This document shows positions 47,091 to 60,200 of a DNA stretch of 64,000 nucleotides, in pieces. The DNA comes from Cardiocondyla obscurior (taxonomy: Eukaryota > Arthropoda > Insecta > Hymenoptera > Formicidae), in assembly GCF_019399895.1 (NCBI RefSeq), contig NC_091869.1, positions 6,324,001 to 6,388,000 on the forward strand, read 5' to 3'. How positions within the stretch are numbered: position 1 is the stretch's first letter; every line of letters starts with the position of its first letter. The notes under the pieces were generated by a model. It did no database searches, was not told where the DNA came from, and saw nothing but the letters and a program-made list of their open reading frames with translations. The translations under genes and the position numbers were made by a program.

Positions 47091-47121
47091 GGGCATAGGG
47101 GGGGAGGGGAGACGACGGGGG
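47091..47121 (+). other. potential G-quadruplex on plus strand
   Basis: G runs of 3, 7, 4 and 5 separated by short loops, in a G-rich stretch that starts near 47066. It is the third such motif within 3.7 kb, here on the opposite strand to the other two. Confidence 0.55.
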
Positions 47122-47195
47122 CGAGGTGGAGGAAGCGATTAATTTCACAGCGCGATTCATAATGGAGCCCCCATCAATCATCGCCGCCGGTTACG

Positions 47196-47222
47196 CGCGC
47201 GCCGCCCGAACTCCGGCGCGCG
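47196..47222. repeat. perfect 9-bp CpG hairpin
   Basis: CGCGCGCCG, a 9-base loop, then CGGCGCGCG. Confidence 0.45.
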
Positions 47223-50200
47223 ATAATTAATTCCGAAAAATTATTAATCGCAATAATGTCCTCATTTACACGGAGCCCGGCTGTTACAGCGCGCGACGTC
47301 GGTTTGCTGAGCGATTCGTTGGAACTCCCGTCGACGAGCGCCGCTCGCCGCGCACTTAATTACGTACGATTTACCTAATCGAGGATCTGTGTAATGGAGT
47401 TACACGTATCGCACGAAATATCGCTTCCGTTATAGATCTTGCGGGATGCACGCTCGGCGCCAAGTCTGGTTTATCCGATAAGAAACGCAATCATAATTAT
47501 ATCTAACGATGGGCCTTAATATTAAGACGCACGCGTACTCTCTTTCTCTCGTTGCAAATTTTGTGATGTGACATATTAGACGTCGGACTTGCAATTCGTT
47601 ATAAAACACATAAACGATATACTAATTTTACGGGAATTCTTTCAAGGCACTGTGTATCATTTTCAATATCGCACCGATCGCACATTTACGAAAATATTTA
47701 ATATTAATATTACACAAATTATTGTATTAAAATTAATTCCCGATTAATAATGCGAAATTATTAATGAATTACAATGTATTCAGCATTTATAATATGAACG
47801 TTTTATGCATACTTTTTATAGATGCAAGATCAATTTTACAAATTTGTGTTATTATGAATCAATAAGTTTGTTTTAATTAATTATTAATTAAAAGCGGTTG
47901 TACATAGATACGAAACAAATATCGATAACTGTAATAAAAATAAAAGAAAGTTGATAAAGAATAGAATTTTTACTTTGCAAAAATTGTGCGCTATCGATCT
48001 AATATTGAAAAAATAATATATTTCTACTTCTATAAAAATCTATTATCCGAAGAAAGCAATTTGCTGCTAGTTAAGTCGTTATAAACAGCATGTAGTCAGA
48101 CGTACTTTTCACTATCTTTATTATTTCTTTGATCAACAAAATTACGTTACGTCTTATCGTATTTGGGATATATTGATAAAATATCATACCGGCAAAGTGC
48201 GAACTAGCAGGAGAGCAACCTTTTACGAGGCGCACGCGTGTCTGTGCTCGAAGACGTATATGTATATGTGTCGCGAGTCGTGCTTAACAGCCCGCGACGT
48301 CGTAAATTGATAGTAAATGTCACATCCGGATTGCAGAATAAGAACGCGTTCCTGTGGGAAAGCCCCCACTGACGGCAATCACTTAGTCGCTCACTTCGTG
48401 GGACACGAATGCGCTTTACATTGGTCTCGCTGACGCTCGTAATTCCGTGACATTGATATTCCTGCGAAAGCCGGGCTCCAACAGAAAATAATTCGACGGC
48501 ACGACACGTCTCAAAGTATACCTCGTCATATTTGACAAAGAAATCGTCTCGAATTCTGATGCACCTTGCGATTATTCATTTTTCTGATCATTACGAAATA
48601 AGCTGTAAAATTAGTTGCGCGTTACCGCTTGATTTTAGCTCAAGTTCCGTATCGAATAAAATCTTATTCGTGCTTCTTATTCGAAAAACAATTTTGATAT
48701 TACCGATAATATTATCGCATTTCTCGTGCGAATAACTCATTTTTACGAATCTTGCACATAATTCATCGCGAGGCAAATCCATTATTTGTGCAATGTGTTG
48801 TTAGATTGTTTTCGTGCTCGGATTACAATCGAGAACTATAAATGATATCGCCGGCTAGAAATAGTAAAAATAGAATGTTAAATTGTAAAACGATACATTC
48901 GCCTCTTATGGCTTCGCCGGCGAATCGAATCGATGCGGGATGGATAAATTGATCCGATATATTTATTGGCGCGCATCTAATTTTAAATGTTCATTACTCG
49001 ATGCAACAAATATTTTATCACGTTGTTCCGAGATTTATTGTACTCGCAAACAGTAAAATTTTGATCGACATCGAACAGCCGGTACTTTTGCGCCGGTACT
49101 TTTGACCTTTAGCTCTGCTTGACGTAAGTGTTCTTATACTGGGCGGAATCGGCGAACTTATTTATAAACCGTTAATATAGAGCAAAGTTTAGGTGGCAAT
49201 GAGATTACTTCTAATAGCACAGCCATTCGCGCTAATTATTATCATTGCGTCGGACGTCGGGTAATCTAAGTTTGAAATCTCGGCGCGAAACGTCAAATTG
49301 TCGTCGTTCGGAAAAAAAAGAAAAAGAATGCATATAGCGTTTTTCTAAAATTTTCTTTCCCGCGTCCAACCTTCCTTCTTTTATTCTCGCAAAGTCCACG
49401 CGATCCGCGGATCTTTTTTTGCCATTTCGTGTACCTGGGACGGCAAAGCTAAGAATATATACATGAAAGAGACTTGCATTATTCAGGAAATTACTTCCCC
49501 GCATTAGAATGTTTCGCATTTAGAACGATACACGATCAGATTATTCGTTAGTTTTGCAATCTTCTAATAGGAGGATTCTACGAGTCACGTAAAAAGAGAC
49601 CGGTTATTTACATTTTTATTCGCCTATATGGAGCTTCAGAATTTGTTTCTATAAACTGAGAGATATAAAAGGGAATAGAGAATCGACGCGCACATTGGCT
49701 TTCTCTATCTATTCCTCCCCCCTCCCTTTCGCTTCGCCTTTGAGACGCGTATAAACGATCAGACATCAGTGACGTTTCTCGATCTCACTTCGGTTACGGA
49801 CGAAATCGGGAGACGGGGAAAACGGATAAATGGGCGTATTCGTTGAAGTAACTGCCAGACAATCGATAGCTCGACTATCCCTGGTAACGCTTCGTTGTGT
49901 CTCTCAATTTCGAAGCGGGGCTTCATGAATAACCAATGGCCTGGGAGGGACCCCGAACCCGTCCCAGGAACACCGACTGGCACCGAGGCCCGCTTCCATC
50001 CCTTCGGAATCGACGTTGCAACACGCGATCCCGGGCCGGGCCAGGCCGGGTCGGGTCGGGCCGTGCGCTCTGTGATTCCGATGAACCAATAAGACGACGA
50101 TTGCGGGCGTCGTCGAGGGCGACGTTTTTCGTTTCGTTCCTTTTTCGCGTTCTACGTTCCGCGCGCGCCTCTTCCCCGGCGCGCACCGATCGCGTCGGAA

Positions 50201-51029
50201 TAAAAGAGAATCGGAAGCTAAGGGCGCATCTACGCGGCGCTTCAACTCTTGATAATCCCCCGAGATATGCGAAAGCGGAAAATGGTTTCCTTATTGATCA
50301 TGCCTCTAAAGTTTGATAGCGCACACGGGATTCATCGGCGAATGTGTCTCGTTACGAGTCGTCGACGAGTTTATTCATTCATAAACGATATTACGTATTA
50401 TTGCTTATTAGAGAAAAAAAAAAAAAAAAAAAAAGAAAGAGTTATGCAAATGCAAACGGAGGTGAAATAAAATCGAATAAACGTCTTTCCTGCGCAAATT
50501 GTAACCGATAGATAACGGGATTTATAATAATTTATGTAAATGGCAAATAAACGTTGGACTTTAATAATTAGTAATTAGAATAGTAATTTACTTTAACGCT
50601 GATGTTACTTTAATTCAATCTCAATTAATCTCGTAATCAAGTCGCAAACGAAGTCTTCACGGGATTTCTTCATAGCTGGAACACCCGTGCAGATTAAAAG
50701 TTTCTTCGCAGGCAACTTAAAACGAGTCTTAGCGACTCTTTAACGAGCTTCTCGCACCAAATCCAAAATGCTCCCTCTCTGGTTCGCAACTTAGTAAAAG
50801 CCGGCGATTGCAACTGTGCTTTCGAAAGTTTTCCCGAGCGTTTCTGCTACCGAACATCAGGCGCGAGATAGTAGTGCGGTCCGAGAAGCGCCAACCGCTC
50901 CTTGAGTGCGTTACAGATCTCTCACGGTCATCAGAAAATTAGGTCGTCCCGTGTCCGGGTGTACTTCGATTAAATCCTTAGCCTTAGCCACTGTCCAGTT
51001 TCATTTCCGAAGTTTCCGCGGCACAATGG
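47223..51029. other. non-coding stretch, no recognisable gene
   Basis: No supported gene. 47560-48180 and 48520-49050 are AT-rich blocks. CTTCATGAATAACCAATGG at 49921-49939 matches the recurrent CATGAATA motif. A GGGCC/GGGTC-rich run lies at about 50030-50062 and an A21 run at 50414-50434. Frames at 49895-50316 on both strands are composition. Confidence 0.55.
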
Positions 51030-51038
51030 GAGGGGGGG

Positions 51039-51068
<30 letters not shown>
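51030..51068. repeat. GA microsatellite preceded by G run
   Basis: A run of eight G (about 51032-51039 region) leads into about 13 GA units. Confidence 0.8.
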
Positions 51069-51071
<3 letters not shown>

Positions 51072-54000
51072 GGATCCGGCAGGACGAAGGACCTACATCG
51101 GACTTGCGAGTTTCCGCCGGACGGATCCCGCTGTCGAAGCTCCGCGACGATAATCTTCGCTGTAATTGCGTCCGAACGGCGGCGTCTCCGGACTCTTGGT
51201 CCCGATCTGGCCAAGAACTTCTCAGATTAAACGCTTAATTGCACCGCTACTATCTCTTTCGGCCAGGAGTCCTCCACGAAAGCCGATCGCACTGTTCCCA
51301 CCGTTCCTAGATGCCGCGATTACCGGCGCGCAATCGGGAGATGGCCTTCGCCCGAGTCCTTTAAAGATCTTAATTAAGTCTTCGACTCGGTCGATCTGCG
51401 GAGCGGGATCTTTCCGAGGAAAGTCTAATCGTGTAATTTAAGTTGGAAGTTAATTTTGGCACACATCTGCTTGGTGATTAAAGCCGTTTCTTACGCAGGT
51501 TTCTTATACGGTTTGTAGTTTTATTGAAAGTGTTAAAAATTTAATTTTTAAACTTCTACGTAGGTAAAAAAAAAAAAGAAATCTATTTATTATTTAATTT
51601 TGTAAAGTTTCGTTAAATCTTTTTTTCTCTGAGACAACGCCGAAATATTTCTCGAATAGATAACAGCGAATGACGCAGCGCAGTGTACACGTGTATAATT
51701 CGCAACATAACGTAACAGTAGCCGCAAAGGTATTTCAAAGAAAATTCTTTCAACGATGTAACGTCAATAAAAACTTTATCTCGAAAGTCGAGTGCTTTTG
51801 AGAAAGGCTCTTGTTAGCCTATAGAAGTTCCCCTCGAAGTCACCGGGCTCGATTCGCACCTAGCTTCGAAATTTCGCCCGCCTCCTCGAGATTGGTCATT
51901 AACCTACGCCCGGACCATTGTTCTCGTTTGCGAATCGGCTAAGACGCGCACAATACACTCCCAGACCACCCATTATCCTCCCGAGATTACCGTTGACTGC
52001 CGCCCCGAGTTCTTAACTTCGACGGGGGTCGAAGGTCCTTACGAAAGAACTGAACTTCGGGCTGCGTCATGCGCTTGTACTTTGAGAGCGAATAGCTCGA
52101 TACGAGGTCTTAATCGCGCCCGCGTTATATACACTTTACGATTATCGCGTTTGAAGAGCATTAAAAATATTTCACTCGGCTCGAATTATTTTTACGAGAA
52201 ATTAAATTAAAGCGGCAAATTTATGTTCGAAGTCGTTATAATATATCGCGTTGATTTTAATCGATATCTCTCCGTTTTAAATCACGCTCGTGGAATATAT
52301 ATTACAATTTGCCTAACAGCTCTTTTGTGTTTTACCGAGCAGTGTGTTTCTGCGGGAGACTGCACGGATATAGTATATACGTATAGGAACGGAGGATGTC
52401 GGAAGCGCGACGTTCCCTAATCTTTCACAGTTTGCGGCCACGCAGTGAGGTCAGATGGTCGTGCAGGGATGAAACAGATTAGAACAACTTAGTTTGGGAA
52501 TCTCATGAATTTCCAATTATCAACTTGGCGTTCCACCGGCGACCTACCATTCCCACCGTCTATGAATTCTACTCCCTGCTCGTCAGTTCGCACTATTTCG
52601 CTGGGAAAATAATCATCCCGATCATCCGTTCGTGCGCTACTTTTGTCGCGTACGCACGCGTCGCTTATAGTCATTGCTTGGAAATTAATATTATTGCGCG
52701 TAAAAGTCGCAGTTTGTTGCAAAAAGAAAAAATAATTTAAGCGAGTAACGTGCCGAGTATTGCATTATACTATATTCTCAGTAAAGAAATAACGTGCGAT
52801 TATATTGAAATATTTTTACTTCAATTAACGTAGTTAAAAAATAATAAAAAAAAAAAAATTAAATTTAAGTATCAAATAACGCTGGTAACGATACGTTGGA
52901 TGTACTTATAATATGAACATTACTTTTTTTTTCTTTTTTTTCCCCCCATAACTAAACAAATCTCGGCGTAAAAGGTAAGCGGAGAGCGAAGGTGTACTTT
53001 AAGGAAAATAACGTAATTGAGCGAGAGAGATGTTTCCATGGAGCTCGGCTTCTCGTTAAGTTTTATTAATCTAACGCGAAGTATAACCGGAGCAGGGCTC
53101 GAAATACCGCGGGGATATCACAGAAATGACACGTGTACGGAAATAAGAAGGACTTGAGAGAAAAAGGAGATATCAGCCGAATACCCATGAGGCATATCGG
53201 TCTTCTTTAATTAACTGCGAAAATCGGGAGATCCGAGAGCCCCGCGAGCGGGGAAGGGGGCTCTTTAGCAATAATTCGACCTCGGGATAAACATCTCATT
53301 TTTGATTTATCGGAAACTCTATTTTACAGTCTATGGCTTTCGGTATTTCGAGGGATATCTATCTGTCTTGGGCGAACTCCCCCGTCCTCGTGGGAGAAAG
53401 GCACGGAGATAGCGTGAAAGGGACAGGGCCGGCAAACTTTTTCAATCGGCGTCTCTCGCCCCCTGCCGACCTCCCCCCTCGCCCACTCCTCTTTCCCCTT
53501 TCGATTCGACCACGCCGACGTCGGGAATGTCGGGTATCCTGTAACTATTCGCCAATGAATTTCAGGCTTTTCAGAGATCTCTTTCGTTTTTCTTATCGGG
53601 AAGAGGATCGAAGTCGGCGAAGTTATCTCGCGGATATCCCCTTACAATGTCCACGCGAATGGGATCGGATTGCCGCGGTCGTGCCGCGAAATTGATCTCA
53701 ATAATATTCCCGGACATATCGAATCTTAATTTCAGTGGATGTTCTTTGTCGTCCGGCCGGCGTCGCGGTAGGAAATAAATAAACCGCGCGTGACGAGAAT
53801 CGAGACGGAAAATATCACGGAATGTATGACAAATGTGGCACTTGACATCCTCAAGTGTCACGTTTGCCCCGCTGCTGCGATTACCTCGATTGATTCGGCC
53901 TTTAAATATAACATCGAGGTGCCGATATTGAATCATCCCCGGCTTTTGGTCCGATTGAAACTGCAGGGTGGCCGTGTTAATTAATTCGGATCGGATAATT

Positions 54001-54741
54001 AAATCTTTTTTCTGCTGAACTTCGTCCGAGGTCTTTAATTTTTTTACAAACTTTTGCGGGGGGGGGGAGAAAGGGGGAAAAGAAAAAGTTTTTAAGAAAA
54101 AAATTTTTTTCGATTAATAATAAAATCTTCCACGCCCGGGAAACAGAATCTAAAAATCGTAAAATTAATGCAGTTTAAGACAATCACGGTAATTAATTTG
54201 AATTCGTTAATTAGACCTCCTTCGGGTGCGATTCGATCGGAACTGATCCCCTCGGCGAGCGTTTGACAGAGTTTGAGGAAGAAGCCCGAGGTGTTTCGTC
54301 TTTCTCGTCTAGTTTTCGCGGCGGTAAACACTCCCGGTGCCTCCGATGGCAACGGTGGCCACGAGACGAAAGTGTGTGGGACAAAAAGTAGATAAATGGT
54401 GGCCGGATGGCGAGGGTGGGCCAATCTATCACGCCCCGGGGGAGTGTTATTGACAGTGCAAGAACTGTCTAACCCTCGACCTCGTCTTTCTCTCTCATTC
54501 TCTTTCCCTCCTCTCTCTCCCTCGATCTTCCCCCGATATATTCCCGGGCCCCGAGCCTCTTCCGCGACGTGCGATCCTCATTCTTCTTTTCTCGACTTTC
54601 GATACGAGGAATTCCGAGATAATAGAAGTTGTTGCCGTTGCCCGGAAACTTTGCGTAAAATACGTCGGTGACGTAGATGTCCTCTCGCATCCGCGCCCGG
54701 TCCGGAAAAACGAATCAAACTTTTCTCTCGCGCGAAACATC
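51069..54741. other. non-coding stretch, no recognisable gene
   Basis: No supported gene. AAAG-GTAAGC near 52975 looks like a donor but has no acceptor. An acceptor-like CTATTTTACAG ends near 53332. A G10 run followed by G5 lies at 54058-54077. AT-rich islands lie at 51520-51630, 52690-52960 and 54000-54130. Confidence 0.5.
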
Positions 54742-54885
54742 ATGGGATTCGACCGACCTATGGAACCCGCTGGTTTCTTTCCGCAGCACAATTGGTTATT
54801 GTCACTTCCGATCGCAGCGAGATCTAATGCGCTCACCGTCGACGACGGCGTGCAGAATTTTAGGAAATCTCTGTTCGGTAATTGA
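54742..54885 (+). CDS. possible small ORF, 47 codons
   Basis: ATG at 54742 lies in a favourable context (AAACATC before it, G after it) and opens 47 codons ending at TGA 54883. The peptide starts MGFDRPMEPAGFF and has a balanced composition, with no long Arg or Ser run. A strong acceptor-like TTTCTTTCCGCAG lies inside it, ending at 54786, so the downstream part could instead be an exon beginning. A minus-strand frame of similar quality overlaps, which lowers confidence. No family is recognised. Its neighbours are non-coding. Confidence 0.15.
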   Translation: MGFDRPMEPAGFFPQHNWLLSLPIAARSNALTVDDGVQNFRKSLFGN

Positions 54886-56757
54886 GAATAATCACCGCGA
54901 TGTAAGAAGAAAAAAGAGAGAATGAGAGATAGAGAGTGAACAGAGAGATAGATTTTACTTTTAAAAAACTTTAAGGTTTAAGTAACATTAAAACAATATA
55001 AATTATACACATGTATATTGCCGAATACATATTATAGTAAATGAACGGGGTTTATGAAATCACAATTCTAATTTCACGAGTGTGCCGACGTAATTAGAAT
55101 TTAATGTTGTAAGTGGGATTCACGCGCGCAGATTTACTACACGTCGTAAATTTAACCGTAATCTCAAATTCATAAATTAGACTAGATTCTTATCCATTAA
55201 ATGGTACCATTGTGTTACCAACGTATCGTTTGCAGCTGCGAAGGGATCGGGACATTCCGCCGGAGAGTCATCGACGTTGATCACGATCATGTTCGCCGCC
55301 TAATACCGTTTCGAGATCCGCGGCTTTACCGGTAATTCTCGTAGCTTCGTACTACCTTCTCGACCCTCCCCCTTTTGTTTTTCGTGACCCCTGAAACGAC
55401 CGCGGACGTTAGTACGGCGCGTGATCGTGCCGCGCGTGTCCACGTCCCGGTAGATGCACGAATGCCGGTCGTTGCGAGCCGGGATTTCCTCCTCGAGGCC
55501 GGAAGCTTAAGCGGCCCACCGGCGGGTCTCGGTTAATGCCTAATGACGGGTCGTTTCAAATATTTACCGCCCGATTCCGCGTACGGAATCCGACCGATTC
55601 CGTAAACGCGATTACACTTGGCCGCACGGTATATAGTCGCGGGCTGACTGTTCCGCGAAGAAAGTCAACCTGGTGAGGTAGCCGCCGATCGATCCGGGCC
55701 TGTCTCGCAAATCTGCTCAAATTACGCGGTCGGTGGATCAGCCAGAATGTCCTGAGCGCAATATCCAGAGCGATATAATCCGGTGGTCTTTACGGCGAAT
55801 TTATTCCTAATGCCTTATTCATGTAACAGCCTGAGGACTCATTATAAAAGTCGTACGGGGACGATTGGATATCTCGTGTAGAGCGCAGCTGCGCCCCGAA
55901 CTTCGGGGTTCATAGCTCCAATTTATTCTATTTCTCGAGATTAGCTCGCGATTTCGTAAGTTAGCGGGTAGAAATTATATCTCTTTTATCCTCGTAACAT
56001 ATGCCGAGTAATACTTGCGTATTAATTAATGAATTGATTCCTTTTTCTACAATTTTTGCCTTTTTTTTTTTGTAATATGTATTTTTCATTTATTTGGGAT
56101 TGCGTTTAATATTTTTGCGTAAAGATAAATTTGCAGAAAATAGCGGAACGCTGCGGATATAAAAATTTTATTTTCTGCTTCTTCTCTTTCAGCTTCGTGT
56201 AACATGTTAAACTCGGTACTTTCGCCAAAAATTCAAGCGGCAGAAATTATTAATATAAAGAACACACCTATCGAACACATGAATGTGCCCGAATAAAATT
56301 TCCATTTCGTGTACATTAACCGTCTCTTTCGCCTTACACGCCCACTTTTTCTCGCGATAGGAGGAAGTCGGAAATCGTGAAAAGTGCGATAGCGCATACG
56401 AGGCGAAATTGTGGACGAAATCGTTAATCCATGCGGACGAAAGCTCGAAAATAAAATTGTACTACCGTGTGAGAAATTCACGATTTTTTCCTGCGCGATA
56501 AAAAAAATAAAACTCGCAATTATTTTTACACGACGCTTTTAATATATTATTACGTGCTGATTAAACAAAGATATCGATATTTATTGCACGTTTTCAGTTA
56601 TTAAAAACGCAGTTTTTTAATAAAATATTGAAGAAATAAAAAAAATACCTTTAAAAACAATTTTCTTTTTTTTAATAATGAGCGAGCGAGATTATCTTCA
56701 TTTTTTATAATTGTTCATTTAACTTATCTATATTTCGTATTTTTATTTAAGTTGATG
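54886..56757. other. non-coding stretch, no recognisable gene
   Basis: No supported gene. It contains the adjacent palindromes at 55883-55908, a pyrimidine-rich acceptor-like CTTCTTCTCTTTCAG ending at about 56191 without a usable donor downstream, and AT-rich islands at 54950-55050, 56040-56160 and 56500-56750. Frame 56233-56481 on the minus strand is unremarkable. Confidence 0.5.
55883..55908. repeat. two abutting perfect palindromes
   Basis: GCGCAGCTGCGC (55883-55894), centred on the E-box CAGCTG, shares its last base with CCCCGAA-C-TTCGGGG (55894-55908). Both are perfect. Confidence 0.5.
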
Positions 56758-56815
56758 ATTCTACTCACTGTGCTTGCGAGCACAGTGTAGAACTTAGCGT
56801 TGTCTCGAGTAGAAT
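56758..56815. repeat. nested hairpins in AT-rich DNA
   Basis: ATTCTACTC (56758-56766) pairs exactly with GAGTAGAAT (56807-56815). Inside it, CACTGTGCT (56766-56774) pairs exactly with AGCACAGTG (56779-56787) around the tetraloop TGCG. TTCTA can alternatively pair with TAGAA just after the inner stem, so two folds compete. This could be a small structured RNA or the terminus of a decayed element. Confidence 0.5.
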
Positions 56816-57141
56816 GCTACTCCTTCGCTGTCATCATCATTTTCAATTAGCTTTTAATCACCGGGTGACACGGCGCTCGTTGAACGAGCGCGGGGGAAAC
56901 GCGAAAGAACGGTGGCATCGTCGTCGAGCGACTTATTAGTTATTAATGTACCTCCAGTATTAATTAAACATTCGACTGACGCCGCGCAAAGCGAGTAACT
57001 CCTTCGTCTTGACATGTTTCTCCATCTACCACGCTGTTCTACCGATTTCTCAGAGGGTTTCCACATTCTGCTCTCTCGCATTTTTCTCCCTATTTCGTAC
57101 CTATATATTCCTTTCTCTTTCCCACCCGCTGTTCCTGACAG

Positions 57142-57240
57142 ATGGAAATGGCGATTGTTTATCATCCCGTACATCTCCTAAAGCAGCTTTTACAACTTTA
57201 CGGTCGGCGTAATATTTTCCATGCAACACGATTCAGCTAG
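57142..57240 (+). other. candidate exon start with 32-codon open frame
   Basis: A strong acceptor (CTTTCTCTTTCCCACCCGCT, then GTTCCTGACAG) ends at 57141 and is followed at once by an ATG. The frame runs 32 codons to TAG at 57238, starting MEMAIVYHPVHLLKQLLQLY, with a balanced composition. No good donor lies before the stop, so it would have to be a last coding exon or be unrelated to splicing. No protein family is recognised. The combination of acceptor, ATG and composition makes it worth listing, but chance remains likely. Confidence 0.2.
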
Positions 57241-60200
57241 ATTGAAAAGCATACATGATACACTTTTCAGATCCCGCACGATTTCGTTGCGCCTCCCGGA
57301 AATCAAAAACATAACACCATCCCCTTTAAATCTTAAACAGACTCCGAGATTTTATAGATTTCCAGTTTAGCCTTTTTCTGACTCGGTATTAAGAAAAGAT
57401 ATTACAAAAAAGAAGAAAAAAAAAGAAAAAAAAAAATTTAACCTGCGATACTTTAACAAAATTATCATTATTTTTTTTTATCAAATAAATTCATTACATT
57501 AAACATTTAGCTTTCTGCGAAATTAAATTTTCCCGGATCGAGATTCACGATAAACTCGACAGGATCTGCTAACATTGTAAACGTGCATGCGATTTTTAAT
57601 GCCGTCAATATTACCGGCGCTCGCGCACCGGGCGAATAGTTGCAGCGACAAAATGACAATATAATGATTTCGCTGATACCGCGGAATTGTTTTGCCCTCG
57701 TCATCGTCCGTTCCCGGATTTCCATCATCTTCCATCATCCGTCCTCTCTCGCTCCGCTCGCCCGCGCATCGCGTTCACCAGGTTGAGCTTGAATTAGCAT
57801 AACCAGAGCAGCTTTGATCAATCGCAATGGCACCTCGTTGCGCGACTATGGCCATTAGTATGCACCATTGACCGTGAGCGGCCACTGCGTAATTAGCATA
57901 ATATAGCAATATCATAACGCGCGTACCGGGAAATGTGTTGGCTGCGGCGATCGTTGGCGGGATAGCCGAGGGAAAAGGGGTGGGCGGATGGACAGCGGGA
58001 GGGTTGCGGGGTAGCGTAAGGGAGCGAGTATCAGCGTGCAGGACCCCCGGGGACCCTGATTCCCGACGATGCTCGAGCATATGCGAGGTGGTTATACCGA
58101 CCACCGTAATGAACTTGGACGTCGCCAACCCTGAAACGGAACAGCCCCGGACAGTTGTGGCCGCTCCTCGGCGACAAGATTCCTGATAAATAACAAATCG
58201 GACCCGCCCGCAACTCGCCTAATGGCCCCGGCAATTGCGCGAGCTCTCGACCACCGCGTATTTAGCTCTATCTCGTACAGCAGAGCAAACTGTGGTTATT
58301 TCCTCAAAATTTTTTTTAATTTCGAACTTTAATCGTTGAGATTTTATTAATTAACTTTGATTAAAAATTCACAGGCTGGCAATTTTATTTCGCTATTCGC
58401 GTTTCGCGGGTATCTCCGTCAACGATCGCGGGACGCGCGTCTGACAAATGGATTTATTAAACGCTATCGGGCGCGATCAGCGCGATTGGATTTTGCGATG
58501 CGCTCCGCGATAATGGCACCGGTTTGTAATGGCAATTAATGTATCGCGGACATCGTAAGAAAACAGCCGCGTGACGCTTTCCCCTGCGCGCGGACTGACC
58601 GTTAAGGGTGTAAAACACACCGACTAACAGCGAGCGATAATCATCACAGTAGAACAATTAACCTCGTAAATGGGAGTACCCCGCAATTATGGGCCGTTGA
58701 TTATCGCCGGATAATACCAGGCGCGAGTAACAGGGTGACACGGCTGTTATTATGACGAGCGATTAGCGCTATTCATATCGTCCATCGTCTGCCACGCGCG
58801 GTTCACGGCATTAGTGTCTTATGAATTCTCTGATTGCGTTTCTGGCGGTGCATGCACATCCCGACCGGCCGCGATAGGTCTTCGGAAGCTTCTGAGGGGG
58901 CTCTCGCAATTTCAGCGAGTTCAATTTTTCAATGTTACGCACGCGAGAATTGTTTTTTTTTTCTTTTTTTTTTAGTCGTACTTTCATTATCGCGGAATAA
59001 AAAATTTTTATGCGCGCGCGTCACCGAGTTTCGAAATTGCTGAAATTACTATCAATTTTTCTTTTTTTATATATATATATATATATTTTAATTTTATTTC
59101 CGGTAAAATTCTCCCGGCGGAAGAGAGAATTGATTTCGCGGCCGATCGAAAGAATCTGCCTATTATAAAATATTTTCCACCGACAGTGGAACATCCTCCG
59201 CGTGCACGTCGATTATTGATTCGGGAATGCCGTTCGTCCGTCCGGAGTAGCACTATACGTCCGTCACATTGACCGAACAAACATGATAGCCGCCGTTCGT
59301 TCGACCGGGACCCGGGGGTGGAAACGGAACCACTGCACAAGAGGGTGCAACGTAGTGGGGCGAGAGTCGGGTTAAGATACGATATTTGCAGGGTTATTAG
59401 ACGGCGGTAGCAGTTCCCTTGCGCTTGGTGCGCGATATCGATCGTGCATTTGCCTGATGAGTTGCGTTATGAATCCCAGTAGAAAGCCACGGGGACGGAG
59501 GGCGGGAAGATGAGGGGGGGGGGCGAGGGGATGTTCAGCCAAGTTTGACGTGCAAAGAGCTTAATATGCCGTTGATTACGCTCGTCGCGATTCCACGGTT
59601 TTCGCCTGCACGTTTCCCGCAAGCCCTGTTCGTTCTCCCGGTCTCTTTTACCCCACCCACCCACCCTCGCTTTCCCGCCCCGCTTCTCTTCCTCTTTATT
59701 GTGAAATGCATAAAACCGCCGTTTCCGCAAGGCGAAACGCAGCGATGCATAACCACCATGTGTCGTCATGGGTGTGGAGCCAATGAAACCGACGGCCGAT
59801 TTGTGGAACGCAACGACCCGTAAAAGCGATCTTTGATAGGATATAGCAAAACTGCTGTCGCTCGATCGGGGAATACGTCCCGGCTCTACTTTACTCTCTT
59901 TTCTTCATCCACAACGCACCGTCTAACGCAACTGAATTTCTAATAAATTTAATATTTCTTGCCGAGGCAATTTATAATGAAAGTACCCGTTATCGATCTT
60001 TTTTAGCTTTTCCGTCACTATCGTTTTTACATTTTTTTTTTCTTTCAACAAAAGTTATAAAGTAGAATGTCGTCAATAGAGATTCAATTTAAAATTTAAT
60101 ACATATAATAATTTTTTTAAAGACTTTTACTTATAAAAATTAAAAAAAAAAAACAATAATGAAAATATATATCAATATATCTAATGTTTAGTATCATATA

